Origin: Ruminococcus sp.
GTDB lineage: Bacteria > Bacillota > Clostridia > Oscillospirales > Ruminococcaceae
Direction: 5' to 3'
NCBI GenBank assembly: GCA_017961625.1
Contig: JAGCWY010000029.1
Coordinates: 1-52,901 of the forward strand
Length of the DNA stretch: 52,901 nucleotides
Numbering within the stretch: position 1 is the stretch's first letter; every line of letters begins with the position of its first letter. Below are positions 16,976-25,253 of the stretch, one piece after another. The position numbers and the translations under genes were made by a program. The notes below the pieces were generated by a model. The model was given only the letters and a program-made list of their open reading frames with translations. It was not told the origin of the DNA and did not search any database.

Positions 16976-17680
16976 TCAAATTACCATTCCGCCGTTTACA
17001 GCAAGAATCTGTCCAGTAATATATTCTGCCTGATCTGATGCAAGAAAAGCTACCGCGTCTGCAATATGTGATGGTTTTCCAAAGCAGCCAATGGGAATAT
17101 CTTCCCTGATAAGCTCAAGATCTTCTTGGGAAAAGTGTTTGTTCATTTCTGTCATTATAAAACCGGGAGAAACACAGTTGACTCTTATCCCAGATGGAGC
17201 CACCTCCTTTGCAAGAGCCTTGGTAAAGCCAATAAGACCTGCTTTTGAGGCGGAATAATCTACTTCGCATGACGCCCCGCATTGTCCCCACATTGAAGAT
17301 ATATTAATTATATTGCCGCTTTTTGCGTTGATCATACATGGAAGTGCGGTTCTTGCGCAGTTCATAGCGCCTTTAAGGTTGATATTGAGAATCTTATCAG
17401 CTCTATCAGGCGATATCGAAGTAAAAAGATCAATTTCTGATATACCTGCGTTATTAACGAGCAAATCAAGTCTTCCAATAGCCTTGAATACTTTCTTTAC
17501 GTCGCTTAAATCTGATATATCGAACCCTAGAGCCTGACCGTGTATTTCTTCAGCGAGCTTTTCGGCCTTTTCTCTTGAGTGAGCGTAATTGACATATACC
17601 ATATATCCGTCGGAGGCAAGCCTTCTGCACACTGCCTCGCCTATGCCGCCACAGCCGCCGGTTACAAGTGCTTTTTTCAT
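16976..17680 (-). CDS. Short-chain dehydrogenase/reductase, FabG-like
   Basis: 234 residues, classical SDR. It has the NAD(P)-binding TGGCGGIG (7-14), NNAG (76-79), catalytic Ser129, Tyr142 and Lys146 (YSASK), and the C-terminal AEYITGQILAVNGG. Closest in character to 3-oxoacyl-ACP reductases, but it stands alone beside an HD hydrolase and not in a fatty-acid cluster, so substrate and pathway are open. ATG 17680 is preceded by AAGGAGATAAAA, a good site. Divergent from the UPF0291-cdd operon. Confidence 0.88.
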   Translation of the reverse strand: MKKALVTGGCGGIGEAVCRRLASDGYMVYVNYAHSREKAEKLAEEIHGQALGFDISDLSDVKKVFKAIGRLDLLVNNAGISEIDLFTSISPDRADKILNINLKGAMNCARTALPCMINAKSGNIINISSMWGQCGASCEVDYSASKAGLIGFTKALAKEVAPSGIRVNCVSPGFIMTEMNKHFSQEDLELIREDIPIGCFGKPSHIADAVAFLASDQAEYITGQILAVNGGMVI

Positions 17681-17713
17681 TTTTATCTCCTTCTATTCAC
17701 TGGATTTCATTAC

Positions 17714-17742
17714 ATTATATCACATTTCAGTATAAAAATCCA
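17714..17742 (-). promoter_or_regulatory. Promoter for the SDR-HD gene pair
   Basis: Minus strand TGGATT (17742-17737), 17-base spacer, TATAAT (17719-17714). The -10 is perfect and the -35 poor. Confidence 0.55.
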
Positions 17743-17751
17743 GTATGATAC

Positions 17752-17780
17752 TTGAAATTAATGTGAATTCATGTTACAAT
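17752..17780 (+). promoter_or_regulatory. Promoter for the UPF0291-cdd-radical SAM operon
   Basis: TTGAAA (17752-17757), 17-base spacer, TACAAT (17775-17780). Transcription is expected near 17787, about 20 bases before the first start codon. Confidence 0.75.
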
Positions 17781-17808
17781 ATAGTATATTTTCTTAGGAG
17801 TGTTTAAT

Positions 17809-18012
17809 TTGGATCAGAAAAAAATTGACCGAATAAATGAGCTTGCTCATAAATCTAAATCTGTAGGACTTACCGAGGCCGAAAAGGCAGAGCAGACTGA
17901 ATTGAGAAACGAGTACAGAAAGGCTGTTACAGGAAATCTTGCGGCTCAGCTTAATAATACCTACATAATGACGCCTGACGGTAAAAAGCGAAAAGTTGGC
18001 AGAGGGAAGTGA
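17809..18012 (+). CDS. UPF0291 / DUF896 family small protein (YnzC-like)
   Basis: 67 residues. TTG 17809 is preferred over the GTG at 17800 because AGGAG (17796-17800) overlaps the GTG but lies eight bases before the TTG. The helical hairpin with KIDRINELAHKSK and LTEAEKAEQTELRNEY is diagnostic of UPF0291. B. subtilis YnzC lies in an SOS-linked operon; the molecular role is unknown. The C-terminal tail TYIMTPDGKKRKVGRGK is longer than in YnzC and basic. Confidence 0.88.
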   Translation: MDQKKIDRINELAHKSKSVGLTEAEKAEQTELRNEYRKAVTGNLAAQLNNTYIMTPDGKKRKVGRGK

Positions 18013-18016
18013 AATT

Positions 18017-18409
18017 ATGAGTGATAAAGAGCTTTTCACTGTTGCCGTAAGTGCGGCATCTCGGGCGTATTCAAAATATTCTGGATTTTCTGTCGGTGCG
18101 GCTCTGCTTACCTCTGAAGGAAGGCTTTTTACAGGCTGCAATATCGAGAACGCCTCATATTCTTTGACAAACTGTGCTGAAAGGACTGCCGTATTCAAGG
18201 CAGTATCAGAAGGTTATAAAAATTTTGAAGCAATAGCTATAGCCGGAAGCATGAATGATGATTTTTCAAAACCATGTTTTCCGTGTGGAGCTTGTTTGCA
18301 GGTATTGAGTGAGTTTTGCGGCAGTGACTTTAAGATAGTGCTTTCGGACGGCGAATATAAGTTGTCTGATTTCCTTCCGAAAGCTTTCAGCGAGGAAAGC
18401 ATGAAATGA
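18017..18409 (+). CDS. cdd: Cytidine deaminase
   Basis: 130 residues, the normal length for tetrameric Cdd. ATG 18017 follows GGGAAGTGA; upstream in-frame codons run into the preceding gene. Zinc ligands are Cys53, Cys90 and Cys93 (TNCAERTA, PCGACLQ), the proton shuttle is Glu55, and the ribose-binding NIENASYS is at 42-49. The usual Arg after the third zinc Cys (PCGACRQ) is Leu here. It deaminates cytidine and deoxycytidine for pyrimidine salvage. Its stop overlaps the next ATG (ATGA). Confidence 0.93.
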   Translation: MSDKELFTVAVSAASRAYSKYSGFSVGAALLTSEGRLFTGCNIENASYSLTNCAERTAVFKAVSEGYKNFEAIAIAGSMNDDFSKPCFPCGACLQVLSEFCGSDFKIVLSDGEYKLSDFLPKAFSEESMK

Positions 18410-18900
18410 TCTCTATTGATGAGATAAAAGCTTCTAAGACCGATTTTATTGAGCTTTTACTTATCGGTGATGAACAGGAAGAAATGATAGTTAAGTATCT
18501 TGACAGGGGTAGACTGTTTGTATTGAAGAACGATGAAACGGTTTGTGCCGCCTGTGTGATAACTGACGAGGGTGATTTTTCACTTGAATTGAAAAATATC
18601 GCTGTATACCCTGAATTTCAGCGACAGGGGCTCGGCAGAATAATGATAGATTATATTGAACGTAAATTTGCAGGGGCATTCCTGCGAATCATTGTTGGTA
18701 CCGGAGATAGTCCGCTGACAGTGCCTTTTTATGAAAAATGCGGCTTTAAAAGATATGGTATAATCAAAAATTTTTTTATTGATAATTATGATCATCCGAT
18801 AATCGAAGCGGGTGTGCAATTGTGTGATATGATATGTTTTGAAAAGGAGCTCTCCTCAGATGGTAGAACAGATAGAGAAGGTTTTGCCGAAACACGGTGA
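18406..18900 (+). CDS. GNAT family N-acetyltransferase
   Basis: 164 residues with the GNAT core. Strand 4 LKNIAVYPEFQRQGLGRIMIDYI holds the acetyl-CoA phosphate loop QRQGLG (72-77), followed by FYEKCGF. The substrate is not predictable. The start overlaps the cdd stop, so it is translationally coupled. The last 40 bases overlap the next gene, whose ribosome binding site lies inside this frame. Confidence 0.85.
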   Translation: MISIDEIKASKTDFIELLLIGDEQEEMIVKYLDRGRLFVLKNDETVCAACVITDEGDFSLELKNIAVYPEFQRQGLGRIMIDYIERKFAGAFLRIIVGTGDSPLTVPFYEKCGFKRYGIIKNFFIDNYDHPIIEAGVQLCDMICFEKELSSDGRTDREGFAETR

Positions 18901-19360
18901 AAATATTATTGTTGGCGTAATGTATAAACGCCATTTTGAGTGGTATGTCGCTCCGAAGAAGCTTTGGAAAATGGATTATAAAAAGCTTTATTCAGTATGG
19001 AAAGTAGTTTATAAAAGGAGCGGAAGGACTTTGTCTCAGCTTGAAAGAGATATAGGTTCCTATGAAAAATTCTGTGAATTACGCTGGGGAATAGAGATAC
19101 TCAACACTGACACGGCAAGCTTTTTTCTTGCACACCTGTTTAAATGCCGTTATTCCGCCGATGAACTGAGACTGCTTCGCATGGTTACACGCGACGACCA
19201 AAAAAACGATTATGACGCGTCTCTATTCATCGATTTTGACAGCAGATTGATGTATTCACAGTTCCCTAAGCCTGAAAACTTTGAGATTTTTGTTCCTTCA
19301 GGCTGGACAGGAAGCTATGAAGACTTTACATCTTATATCCCTGCTGAAAAGAGATATTGA
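18860..19360 (+). CDS. Conserved protein of unknown function
   Basis: 166 residues; ATG 18860 lies ten bases after AAGGAG. A TTG 21 bases upstream would overlap the site itself and is unlikely. No motif that I recognise: a mixed alpha/beta protein, rich in aromatic and basic residues in its first half (RHFEWYVAPKKLW), with no signal peptide or membrane segment. It sits 12 bases before the radical SAM gene, so its expression is tied to that pair. I do not assign a function. Confidence 0.75.
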   Translation: MVEQIEKVLPKHGENIIVGVMYKRHFEWYVAPKKLWKMDYKKLYSVWKVVYKRSGRTLSQLERDIGSYEKFCELRWGIEILNTDTASFFLAHLFKCRYSADELRLLRMVTRDDQKNDYDASLFIDFDSRLMYSQFPKPENFEIFVPSGWTGSYEDFTSYIPAEKRY

Positions 19361-19372
19361 TTCGGAGGAAAT

Positions 19373-21211
19373 ATGCTAAAAGATCTTATTGAAAAGCACC
19401 TTCTAGAGGTGCAGAAGCCTTCACGTTATATCGGCGGAGAGGTTGGGAGCATAATTAAAGACAAATCAAAAGTAGATGTTAGATTTGCCTTTTGTTTTCC
19501 AGATACGTATGATATCGGTATGTCGCATCTTGGCATGAAGATACTTTATTCACTGACGAATGAGCGCGAAAACTACTGGTGTGAGCGCTGTTTTGCTCCG
19601 GGAGAGGATTTTGAAGCAATCATGCGGGAATACGATATACCGCTTTATGCACTTGAAAGTCTCGATCCAATCAAGGATTTTGATTTTATAGGCTTTACTA
19701 TGCAGTATGAGCTTTCATATACAAACGTACTGAACATGCTTGACCTTGCTGGTATACCAATATTTGCAAGCGAAAGGTCTCAGGAACTGACACAGATTGT
19801 TATTGCTGGCGGCCCATGTGTATGCAATCCGGAGCCGCTTGCAGATTTTTTTGATATTTTTGTGCTCGGTGAGGGCGAAGATGTAAACCTTGAACTTATG
19901 GATTTATTTCATGAAATGAAAATGCAAGGGGCTTCGCGAGATGACTTCCTTCGCAGAGCTTCGCATATAGAAGGCGTTTATGTGCCTAAATTCTATAATT
20001 ACATATATAAAGAGGACGGAACTATCGAAAAAATTAACGTTTTGGAGGGAGCTCCTGAAATTATAAGGAAGCGTATCATCAAGGATTTTGATAAGGTGTA
20101 CTATCCTGAGAATTTTGTTGTTCCTTTTACCGAAATAGTGCAGGACAGGGCATCTGTAGAGGTACTGAGGGGATGCATAAGAGGCTGCCGTTTTTGTCAG
20201 GCCGGGTTTATATATAGACCGTTTCGCGAAAAACATACTGAAACTATATGTAAAGAGGTAAAAGCCCTTTGTGAAAACACAGGATACGATGAGGTCTCAT
20301 TGGCTTCGCTTAGTACCAGTGACCATTCTGAGATAGAACCAATGCTAACAAACCTTCTTGAATATACGGTAAATGAAAGGATCAATCTTTCTCTTCCGTC
20401 GCTTAGAGTAGATAATTTCTCAGAGTCTCTGCTTGAAAAGATAAAAAAAGTCCGTAAGAGCGGGCTTACATTTGCTGCTGAAGGTGGTACACAGAGGCTA
20501 CGTGATGTTATAAATAAAAATGTAAGCGAAGAGGAGATAATGAATACCTGCCGTATTGCATTTGAGGGTGGGTATTCCAGTGTCAAGCTCTATTTTATGA
20601 TGGGACTTCCCACTGAGACCGACGAGGATATCATAGGTATTGCCGAACTTGCTAACAGGATAATAGACCTTTATTACAGTATAGAGAATCGTCCCAAGGG
20701 GAGGGGAGTACAGATATCTATCAGCTGTGCTACTTTTGTGCCCAAGCCTTTTACTCCTTTTCAGTTCGAACCCCAGGATACAAGGAAAATGATAGAGCAT
20801 AAGCAGAAATTGTTGCTTGATTCGGTTAAGACCAAAAAGATAAAGGTCAGCTATCATAATCCTGATGTTAGTCTGCTGGAGGTAATACTTGCAAAGGGAG
20901 ACAGACGTTTGTGCAGATCAATTTACACTGCATGGAAAAAAGGCTGTAAATTTGATAGCTGGGATGAATATTTCCATTTTGACAGGTGGCTCGAAGCTTT
21001 TGAAGAATGCGGTATAGATACATCATTCTATGCAAACCGCCGTTTTGATTATGATGAAATACTCCCTTGGGATCATTTCGATTATCTTGTAACTAAAGAG
21101 TTTCTAATAAGAGAGAATAAGACTGCTCACCAGGCGAAAACCACTCCGAATTGCAGGCTCAGGTGTTCTGGCTGCGGTGTCAATAAAAAAGTCGGGAGGG
21201 AATGCTTTTGA
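19373..21211 (+). CDS. TIGR03960-type radical SAM protein with B12-binding-like N-domain
   Basis: 612 residues. The N-terminal 200 residues resemble a Rossmann/B12-binding domain (RFAFCFPDTYDIGMSHLG, FVLGEGED). The radical SAM core carries Cys268, Cys272 and Cys275 (GCIRGCRFCQAG) for the 4Fe-4S cluster. The C-terminus has three more cysteines (CRLRCSGCGVN). Members of this family are almost always next to a DUF2344 protein, as here, and often near ribosomal protein genes; the reaction is not known to me. ATG 19373 follows GGAGG. The stop overlaps the start of the next gene. Confidence 0.9.
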   Translation: MLKDLIEKHLLEVQKPSRYIGGEVGSIIKDKSKVDVRFAFCFPDTYDIGMSHLGMKILYSLTNERENYWCERCFAPGEDFEAIMREYDIPLYALESLDPIKDFDFIGFTMQYELSYTNVLNMLDLAGIPIFASERSQELTQIVIAGGPCVCNPEPLADFFDIFVLGEGEDVNLELMDLFHEMKMQGASRDDFLRRASHIEGVYVPKFYNYIYKEDGTIEKINVLEGAPEIIRKRIIKDFDKVYYPENFVVPFTEIVQDRASVEVLRGCIRGCRFCQAGFIYRPFREKHTETICKEVKALCENTGYDEVSLASLSTSDHSEIEPMLTNLLEYTVNERINLSLPSLRVDNFSESLLEKIKKVRKSGLTFAAEGGTQRLRDVINKNVSEEEIMNTCRIAFEGGYSSVKLYFMMGLPTETDEDIIGIAELANRIIDLYYSIENRPKGRGVQISISCATFVPKPFTPFQFEPQDTRKMIEHKQKLLLDSVKTKKIKVSYHNPDVSLLEVILAKGDRRLCRSIYTAWKKGCKFDSWDEYFHFDRWLEAFEECGIDTSFYANRRFDYDEILPWDHFDYLVTKEFLIRENKTAHQAKTTPNCRLRCSGCGVNKKVGRECF

Positions 21212-21861
21212 TTCGTGTAAGAGCAACATTTGAGAAGTGTGGACGTGCAAGATATATCTCACATCTTGACCTAAATCGCTGTATGCTCAGGATATTCAGA
21301 CGATCTAGACTTCCTATATGGTATACAGAAGGATTCAATCCTCACCCGTATTACAGCTTTGCACTGGCTCTTTCTCTAGGTTTTGAGAGCAGCTGTGAGA
21401 TTCTTGACTTCAATCTGAACGAGGATATACCCTATGACGAGATAAGGGATAAGCTTAACGCAGTCATGCCTGAAGGAATGAGGATAGTCAGCGTTGCTGA
21501 ACAAAAGCAGAAGATAACAGCCATTACAGAGGCGGAATACAGCTTTTCATTGATGACTTCTAATACTGACGGTCTGTATGAGGATATCAGCAGACTACTT
21601 GAACTTCCTGAGATACTTATGGAAAAGAAGACCAAAAAGGGATTGAAGACTGTTGACATAAAGCCGAGCATAAGGGTGATGAGCTGCGTAAAAGATGATG
21701 ATTCGGTAAATATGTTAATCAGACTACCTGCCGGCACACAAACGAACTTTAACCCGACGCTTTTTTTAGATGCTCTGAAAAATATGGGTGGTACAGAGTT
21801 CGAGGTGCCAATAATCCGCCGTACAGGAATTTTTTGCGAAAACAATGAAATTTTTTCATAA
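21208..21861 (+). CDS. DUF2344 (TIGR03936) radical-SAM-associated protein
   Basis: 217 residues. TTG 21208 is chosen because GGGAGGG (21194-21200) is well spaced for it and abuts the ATG at 21202, and because the family begins with an RVRxxFEKxGxxRxISHLDL segment, seen here as IRVRATFEKCGRARYISHLDL minus one residue. It functions with the preceding radical SAM protein; in some genomes the two are fused. The TTGA overlap couples translation. It is the last gene before the rplS promoter. Confidence 0.88.
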   Translation: MIRVRATFEKCGRARYISHLDLNRCMLRIFRRSRLPIWYTEGFNPHPYYSFALALSLGFESSCEILDFNLNEDIPYDEIRDKLNAVMPEGMRIVSVAEQKQKITAITEAEYSFSLMTSNTDGLYEDISRLLELPEILMEKKTKKGLKTVDIKPSIRVMSCVKDDDSVNMLIRLPAGTQTNFNPTLFLDALKNMGGTEFEVPIIRRTGIFCENNEIFS

Positions 21862-21867
21862 AAACAC

Positions 21868-21896
21868 TTGCAATTTCCTTCAAAGTATGTTATCAT
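21868..21896 (+). promoter_or_regulatory. Promoter of the rplS operon
   Basis: TTGCAA (21868-21873), 17-base spacer, TATCAT (21891-21896). The expected start near 21903 gives a leader of about 210 bases. Confidence 0.65.
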
Positions 21897-21902
21897 ATAA
21901 AA

Positions 21903-22115
21903 GCATTTGAAATCCGTTCGGGCATTTTTATGTCCGGATGAGGGTTAATGCCGAAAGACATTAAATCGGATAGTCCGCTGCCTGCTACTCATTTTTAATG
22001 AGTACTGTGTATTAAGTACACATATTTAACGTATGATTTATCCTGTATATGCCGAATGCTGAACGGCTTATGTGGGACAGGTAAGAATGTTCGGAAATTT
22101 TAGGAGGAAAATAAA
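21903..22115 (+). promoter_or_regulatory. Long structured leader of rplS (candidate ribosomal-protein leader RNA)
   Basis: Five hairpins can be drawn: CGGGCAT/ATGTCCG (21919-21936), TTAATG/CATTAA (21945-21964), TACTCATT/AATGAGTA, TGTGTA/TACACA, and GCCG/CGGC near 22055-22075. They are followed by GTGGGACAGG and the ribosome binding site AGGAGG. Compact L19 leaders are known in Firmicutes; this one is longer, and I cannot confirm a match. Autoregulation by L19 is the natural hypothesis. Confidence 0.5.
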
Positions 22116-22460
22116 ATGGATGCACTCAAGTTAATCAGCGAATCAAGCATGAAGGAAAATGTTCCTCAGTTCAACGTAGGTGATACCGTAAAGGTTCACG
22201 TACAGATCAAGGAAGGCGACAAGAGCCGTATTCAGATTTTTGAGGGAACTGTAATCGCAAAGAAGCACGGTGGAATCAACGAGACATTTACTGTAAGACG
22301 TGTTGCTCACGGTTGCGGTATCGAAAGAGTATTCCCGCTTCACTCACCTGTTGTTGACAAGGTAGAGGTTATAAGATGCGGTAAGGTTCGCAGAGCTAAG
22401 CTCTACTACCTCAGAGACAGAGTTGGTAAGGCTGCTAAGGTTAAGGAACAGATCCGCTAA
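22116..22460 (+). CDS. rplS: 50S ribosomal protein L19
   Basis: 114 residues, full length. Recognised by FNVGDTVKVHVQIKEGDKSR, the FEGTVIAKKHGG loop, TFTVRR, GIERVFPLHSP and the C-terminal RRAKLYYLRDRVGKAAKVKE. L19 sits at the 30S-50S interface near bridge B6/B8. AGGAGGAAAATAAA precedes the ATG. First gene of the classical rplS-lepB-rbgA-rnhB cluster, with a tandem hairpin separating it from lepB. Confidence 0.98.
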   Translation: MDALKLISESSMKENVPQFNVGDTVKVHVQIKEGDKSRIQIFEGTVIAKKHGGINETFTVRRVAHGCGIERVFPLHSPVVDKVEVIRCGKVRRAKLYYLRDRVGKAAKVKEQIR

Positions 22461-22473
22461 CAGGTTGCAGACT

Positions 22474-22538
22474 GAGTTCAGCCGATTTATTTCGGCTGAC
22501 TCATCTTCTTTCCTTGAGGGACTTAAAGTCCCTTTTTT
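22474..22538 (+). terminator. Tandem hairpins and terminator after rplS
   Basis: First hairpin CAGCCGA/TCGGCTG with outer GAGT/ACTC (22474-22502), then GGGAC/GTCCC (22518-22532) followed by six T's, an intrinsic terminator. It probably lowers lepB-rbgA-rnhB expression relative to rplS. Confidence 0.8.
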
Positions 22539-22576
22539 GCTACATTTACATAATTATAGTCTGGAGGCAGCATATT

Positions 22577-23338
22577 ATGGCTGAAGAAATAAAGAACAAT
22601 ATAGAAGATGAAAAATTAGAAGAAGTTGCCGAGAATGCTACAGAAGCTGCTGAGGAAGAAGCTGAAGAAACGGTGAGCAAGATATCTGAAAGCGACGAGG
22701 AAGACGATGATGAAGGGTCAAAGGCTGAGAAAAAAGAGAGCAAGGTAGTTGATGATATACTTGAAATAGTTGAATCCACTCTCCTTACTGTCTTTGTTAT
22801 TATAATGATATTTACATATCTGCTTCACCCCGTAACTGTTATGGGACCATCCATGGAAAATACTCTTTTGGGTAAGGACAGAATCTTTATGTCCACGGTT
22901 TACAGCGGTCCTCATTACGGTGATATAATCATAATTAATAATGATTATGCATATCTCCTTGATGAAGAAGGAAAGGTATTACAGAAGGATATCAGCGGTT
23001 CGCGCCTTAAGGAATGTATTATCAAGAGAGTTATCGCAGAGCCAGGTCAGACTATCAATATAGATGCTGAAAAGCAGGAGGTTACTGTTGATGGTAAAGT
23101 ACTTGATGAACCATATATTAAGGACGGCATGAACTTCGATCCATGTGCATTTGATTTTCCGTTAACTGTACCGGAAGGATATTATTTTGTTATGGGTGAT
23201 AACAGACGTATTTCTGCTGACAGCAGAAATATCGAAGTAGGCCTTATTAAAAAGGATGAGATATACGGTAAGGCATTGTTAAGATATTACCACTCTGATA
23301 AGCTAAGCTTTAATCTTTTATTGTTCAGGAATAAATAA
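22577..23338 (+). CDS. lepB: Signal peptidase I
   Basis: 253 residues from ATG 22577 (GGAGG upstream). The first 55 residues are an unusually acidic Glu/Asp-rich cytoplasmic tail, followed by one membrane helix (about 60-82) and the peptidase domain. The Ser-Lys dyad is visible: Ser92 in VMGPSMENTL and Lys150 in IIKRVIAEPG, with box E MGDNRRISADSRN. It cleaves signal peptides on the outer face of the membrane. The long acidic tail is atypical for the family and may bind a partner. Confidence 0.95.
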   Translation: MAEEIKNNIEDEKLEEVAENATEAAEEEAEETVSKISESDEEDDDEGSKAEKKESKVVDDILEIVESTLLTVFVIIMIFTYLLHPVTVMGPSMENTLLGKDRIFMSTVYSGPHYGDIIIINNDYAYLLDEEGKVLQKDISGSRLKECIIKRVIAEPGQTINIDAEKQEVTVDGKVLDEPYIKDGMNFDPCAFDFPLTVPEGYYFVMGDNRRISADSRNIEVGLIKKDEIYGKALLRYYHSDKLSFNLLLFRNK

Positions 23339-23376
23339 TTGTCGGACGTCTTATTGCAGCAGAAAGGGAGGCATAT

Positions 23377-24270
23377 ATGGATAATATTGATATGAAGCAG
23401 ATCCAGTGGTTCCCTGGACACATGGCAAAAACAAGAAGGCTTATCGCTTCAAATCTGTCGCTGGTCGATGCGGTTGTGGAGATTGTAGATGCACGAACTC
23501 CATTGAGCAGTCAAAATCCAGAAATGGATAAAATGACGAGAAACAAGCCGAGAGCAGTGCTCCTTAACAAGTGCGATCTTGCTGATGAAAAGACTACCCA
23601 GCTTTGGATCAACTATTTCCGTTCATGCGGAAAAGAGGCTATTGCTATAGACTGTAAATCGGGCAAAGGGATAAAGTCTATCATATCATCAATAAAAAAC
23701 ACAGTTCTTAAGGAACTTATGGAAAAAAGACAAAGAAGTGGAATGTCAACATCTGCTGTCAGATTAATGATAGTAGGAATACCAAATGTTGGCAAGTCTT
23801 CTCTCATAAATAAGTTAGCAGGCTCGAAGCGAACAAAGGTTGAGGATCGCCCCGGTGTAACAAGAACAAAGCAATGGGTGAAGCTTGATAACAATACGGA
23901 ACTCCTTGATATGCCTGGAGTCCTGTGGCCAAAGTTCGAAGATCAGGATGTAGCCGTAAGACTTGCTTTTACAGGTGCGATAAGCGATGATATTCTCGAT
24001 ATTGAAACTCTTGCAATGAAGTTACTTGTATACCTTGCCAATGAATATCCGGATTCACTTAAAGAACGGTATAAAATAGAATTTACCTCCGAGGATACTG
24101 GACTTGAGTTGCTTGAGAAAGTAGGAAAAAAACGCGGAATGATGATCTCAGGTGGCGAAATAAACACAGAACGGGCAGCCATAACCATTCTTGATGAATT
24201 CAGAAGCGGAAAGCTAGGCAGGATAACCCTTGAGTCTCCGCCTCAGAAGGAGCAGCTATGCCAAGAATAA
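23377..24270 (+). CDS. rbgA: Ribosome biogenesis GTPase RbgA (YlqF)
   Basis: 297 residues. A circularly permuted GTPase: G4 NKCD (64-67) comes before G1 GIPNVGKSS (134-142) and G3 DMPG (178-181). The N-terminal QWFPGHMAKTRR is the RbgA signature. It is required for late 50S assembly. ATG 23377 follows GGGAGG. Its 3' end overlaps rnhB by 13 bases. Confidence 0.96.
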   Translation: MDNIDMKQIQWFPGHMAKTRRLIASNLSLVDAVVEIVDARTPLSSQNPEMDKMTRNKPRAVLLNKCDLADEKTTQLWINYFRSCGKEAIAIDCKSGKGIKSIISSIKNTVLKELMEKRQRSGMSTSAVRLMIVGIPNVGKSSLINKLAGSKRTKVEDRPGVTRTKQWVKLDNNTELLDMPGVLWPKFEDQDVAVRLAFTGAISDDILDIETLAMKLLVYLANEYPDSLKERYKIEFTSEDTGLELLEKVGKKRGMMISGGEINTERAAITILDEFRSGKLGRITLESPPQKEQLCQE

Positions 24271-24875
24271 TCCTTCATAAGGAACTTTTTGATTACGATT
24301 CGACTTTGAGAAAAGAGTTCCCTGTAATATGTGGTGTAGACGAAGCCGGAAGAGGTCCGCTTGCAGGAGATGTGTATACAGCTGCTGTCATACTTAATGA
24401 TGATATCCTTATAGATTATCTTAATGACAGCAAAAAGATACCGGAAAAACGCCGCGAACTACTTTATGATGAGATAATTGAAAAATCAGATGCATATTGT
24501 ATAGCTTCTGCAAGTGTTCAGGAGATAGATGAGCTAAATATCCTCAATGCTACTATGCTTGCAATGAAAAGAGCTGTTGAAGGGCTTAGCATAAAGCCGG
24601 ATCTTGCTCTTATAGACGGAAACAGATTGCCGAAACTTGAGTGCGAAAGCAGATACGTCATACACGGTGATGCAGTTTCTGCTTCCATTGCCGCTGCTTC
24701 GATACTTGCAAAGGTAACACGTGACCGCTATATGTGCCGGCTTGATGAAGAATATCCCCAGTATTGTTTCAAAAAGCATAAGGGATATGGTACAAAGCTA
24801 CATTATGAAAAAATTGCGGAATTTGGCATATCTGAGGTACACAGGAAGAGCTTCCTGAAAAAACTATATGAATAA
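24258..24875 (+). CDS. rnhB: Ribonuclease HII
   Basis: 205 residues. Catalytic motif DEAGRGP (28-34) with Asp28 and Glu29, followed by LIDGN and the SIAAASILAKVTRDR segment. It removes ribonucleotides and RNA primers from RNA-DNA hybrids. The AGAAGGAGC site lies within the rbgA coding end, so translation is coupled. A decayed yraN follows immediately, as expected from the usual rnhB-yraN order. Confidence 0.96.
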   Translation: MPRIILHKELFDYDSTLRKEFPVICGVDEAGRGPLAGDVYTAAVILNDDILIDYLNDSKKIPEKRRELLYDEIIEKSDAYCIASASVQEIDELNILNATMLAMKRAVEGLSIKPDLALIDGNRLPKLECESRYVIHGDAVSASIAAASILAKVTRDRYMCRLDEEYPQYCFKKHKGYGTKLHYEKIAEFGISEVHRKSFLKKLYE

Positions 24876-25249
24876 AAACTGTAATCGGCAGGCTTTGAGA
24901 GGATAGCGTATGCTTATATCTCAAAGAGCGGGCTATAGAATAATTGAAAAAATTACCGCATAAAAGGCGGTGCGATAGATATAATCGCTGATAAAGGTGA
25001 TTATATTTTATTTGTTGAGGTTTAATCTCGCAAACCTGGCAGTATAGTCACGGGATTTAAAGCCGAAAACAAGACAGGCGCAGTTTTACTGTAAAAATTA
25101 CTGTGGATCATTGCTGTACGCATCCGACAATGCTTCAGCCGAGATTTGATGTGACGCAAGTCAGCATACCGGAGGGCAGGGGGCACGGCATTGATTATAT
25201 TACAAATGCCTATGATACAACAGGCTACAATCTCATATTTAAAGGGTGA
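24868..25249 (+). pseudogene. yraN: Broken yraN (UPF0102 endonuclease-like) remnant
   Basis: Three reading frames together give YraN-like protein. ATG 24868 overlaps the rnhB end. Frame 1 has a TAG at 24904, then reads GYRIIEK. One A is missing from the A-run at 24947-24952, after which NYRIKGGAIDIIADKGDYILFVEV follows in another frame. A TAA at 25023 replaces the expected Lys codon before SRKPGSIVTGF. A third frame from 25136 reads QPRFDVTQV and IDYITNAYD, ending at TGA 25247. Intact YraN has about 120 residues in the same order. Several independent lesions argue for real decay and not a single sequencing error. The region 24876-25253 holds nothing else that I can see. Confidence 0.8.
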
Positions 25250-25253
25250 TAAT

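Noticed and set aside
22514..22576. N-terminal extension of signal peptidase I from a TTG
   Set aside because: The extension is encoded by the rplS terminator; ATG 22577 has a good ribosome binding site.
25191..25253. N-terminal extension of threonine synthase
   Set aside because: These codons are the out-of-frame end of the yraN remnant; MFYNSTRNS is the natural start.
24876..25253. T-box or threonine-responsive leader before thrC
   Set aside because: The region encodes a decayed UPF0102 protein; no T-box sequence (AGGGTGGNACCGCG type) or Thr-rich leader peptide was seen.
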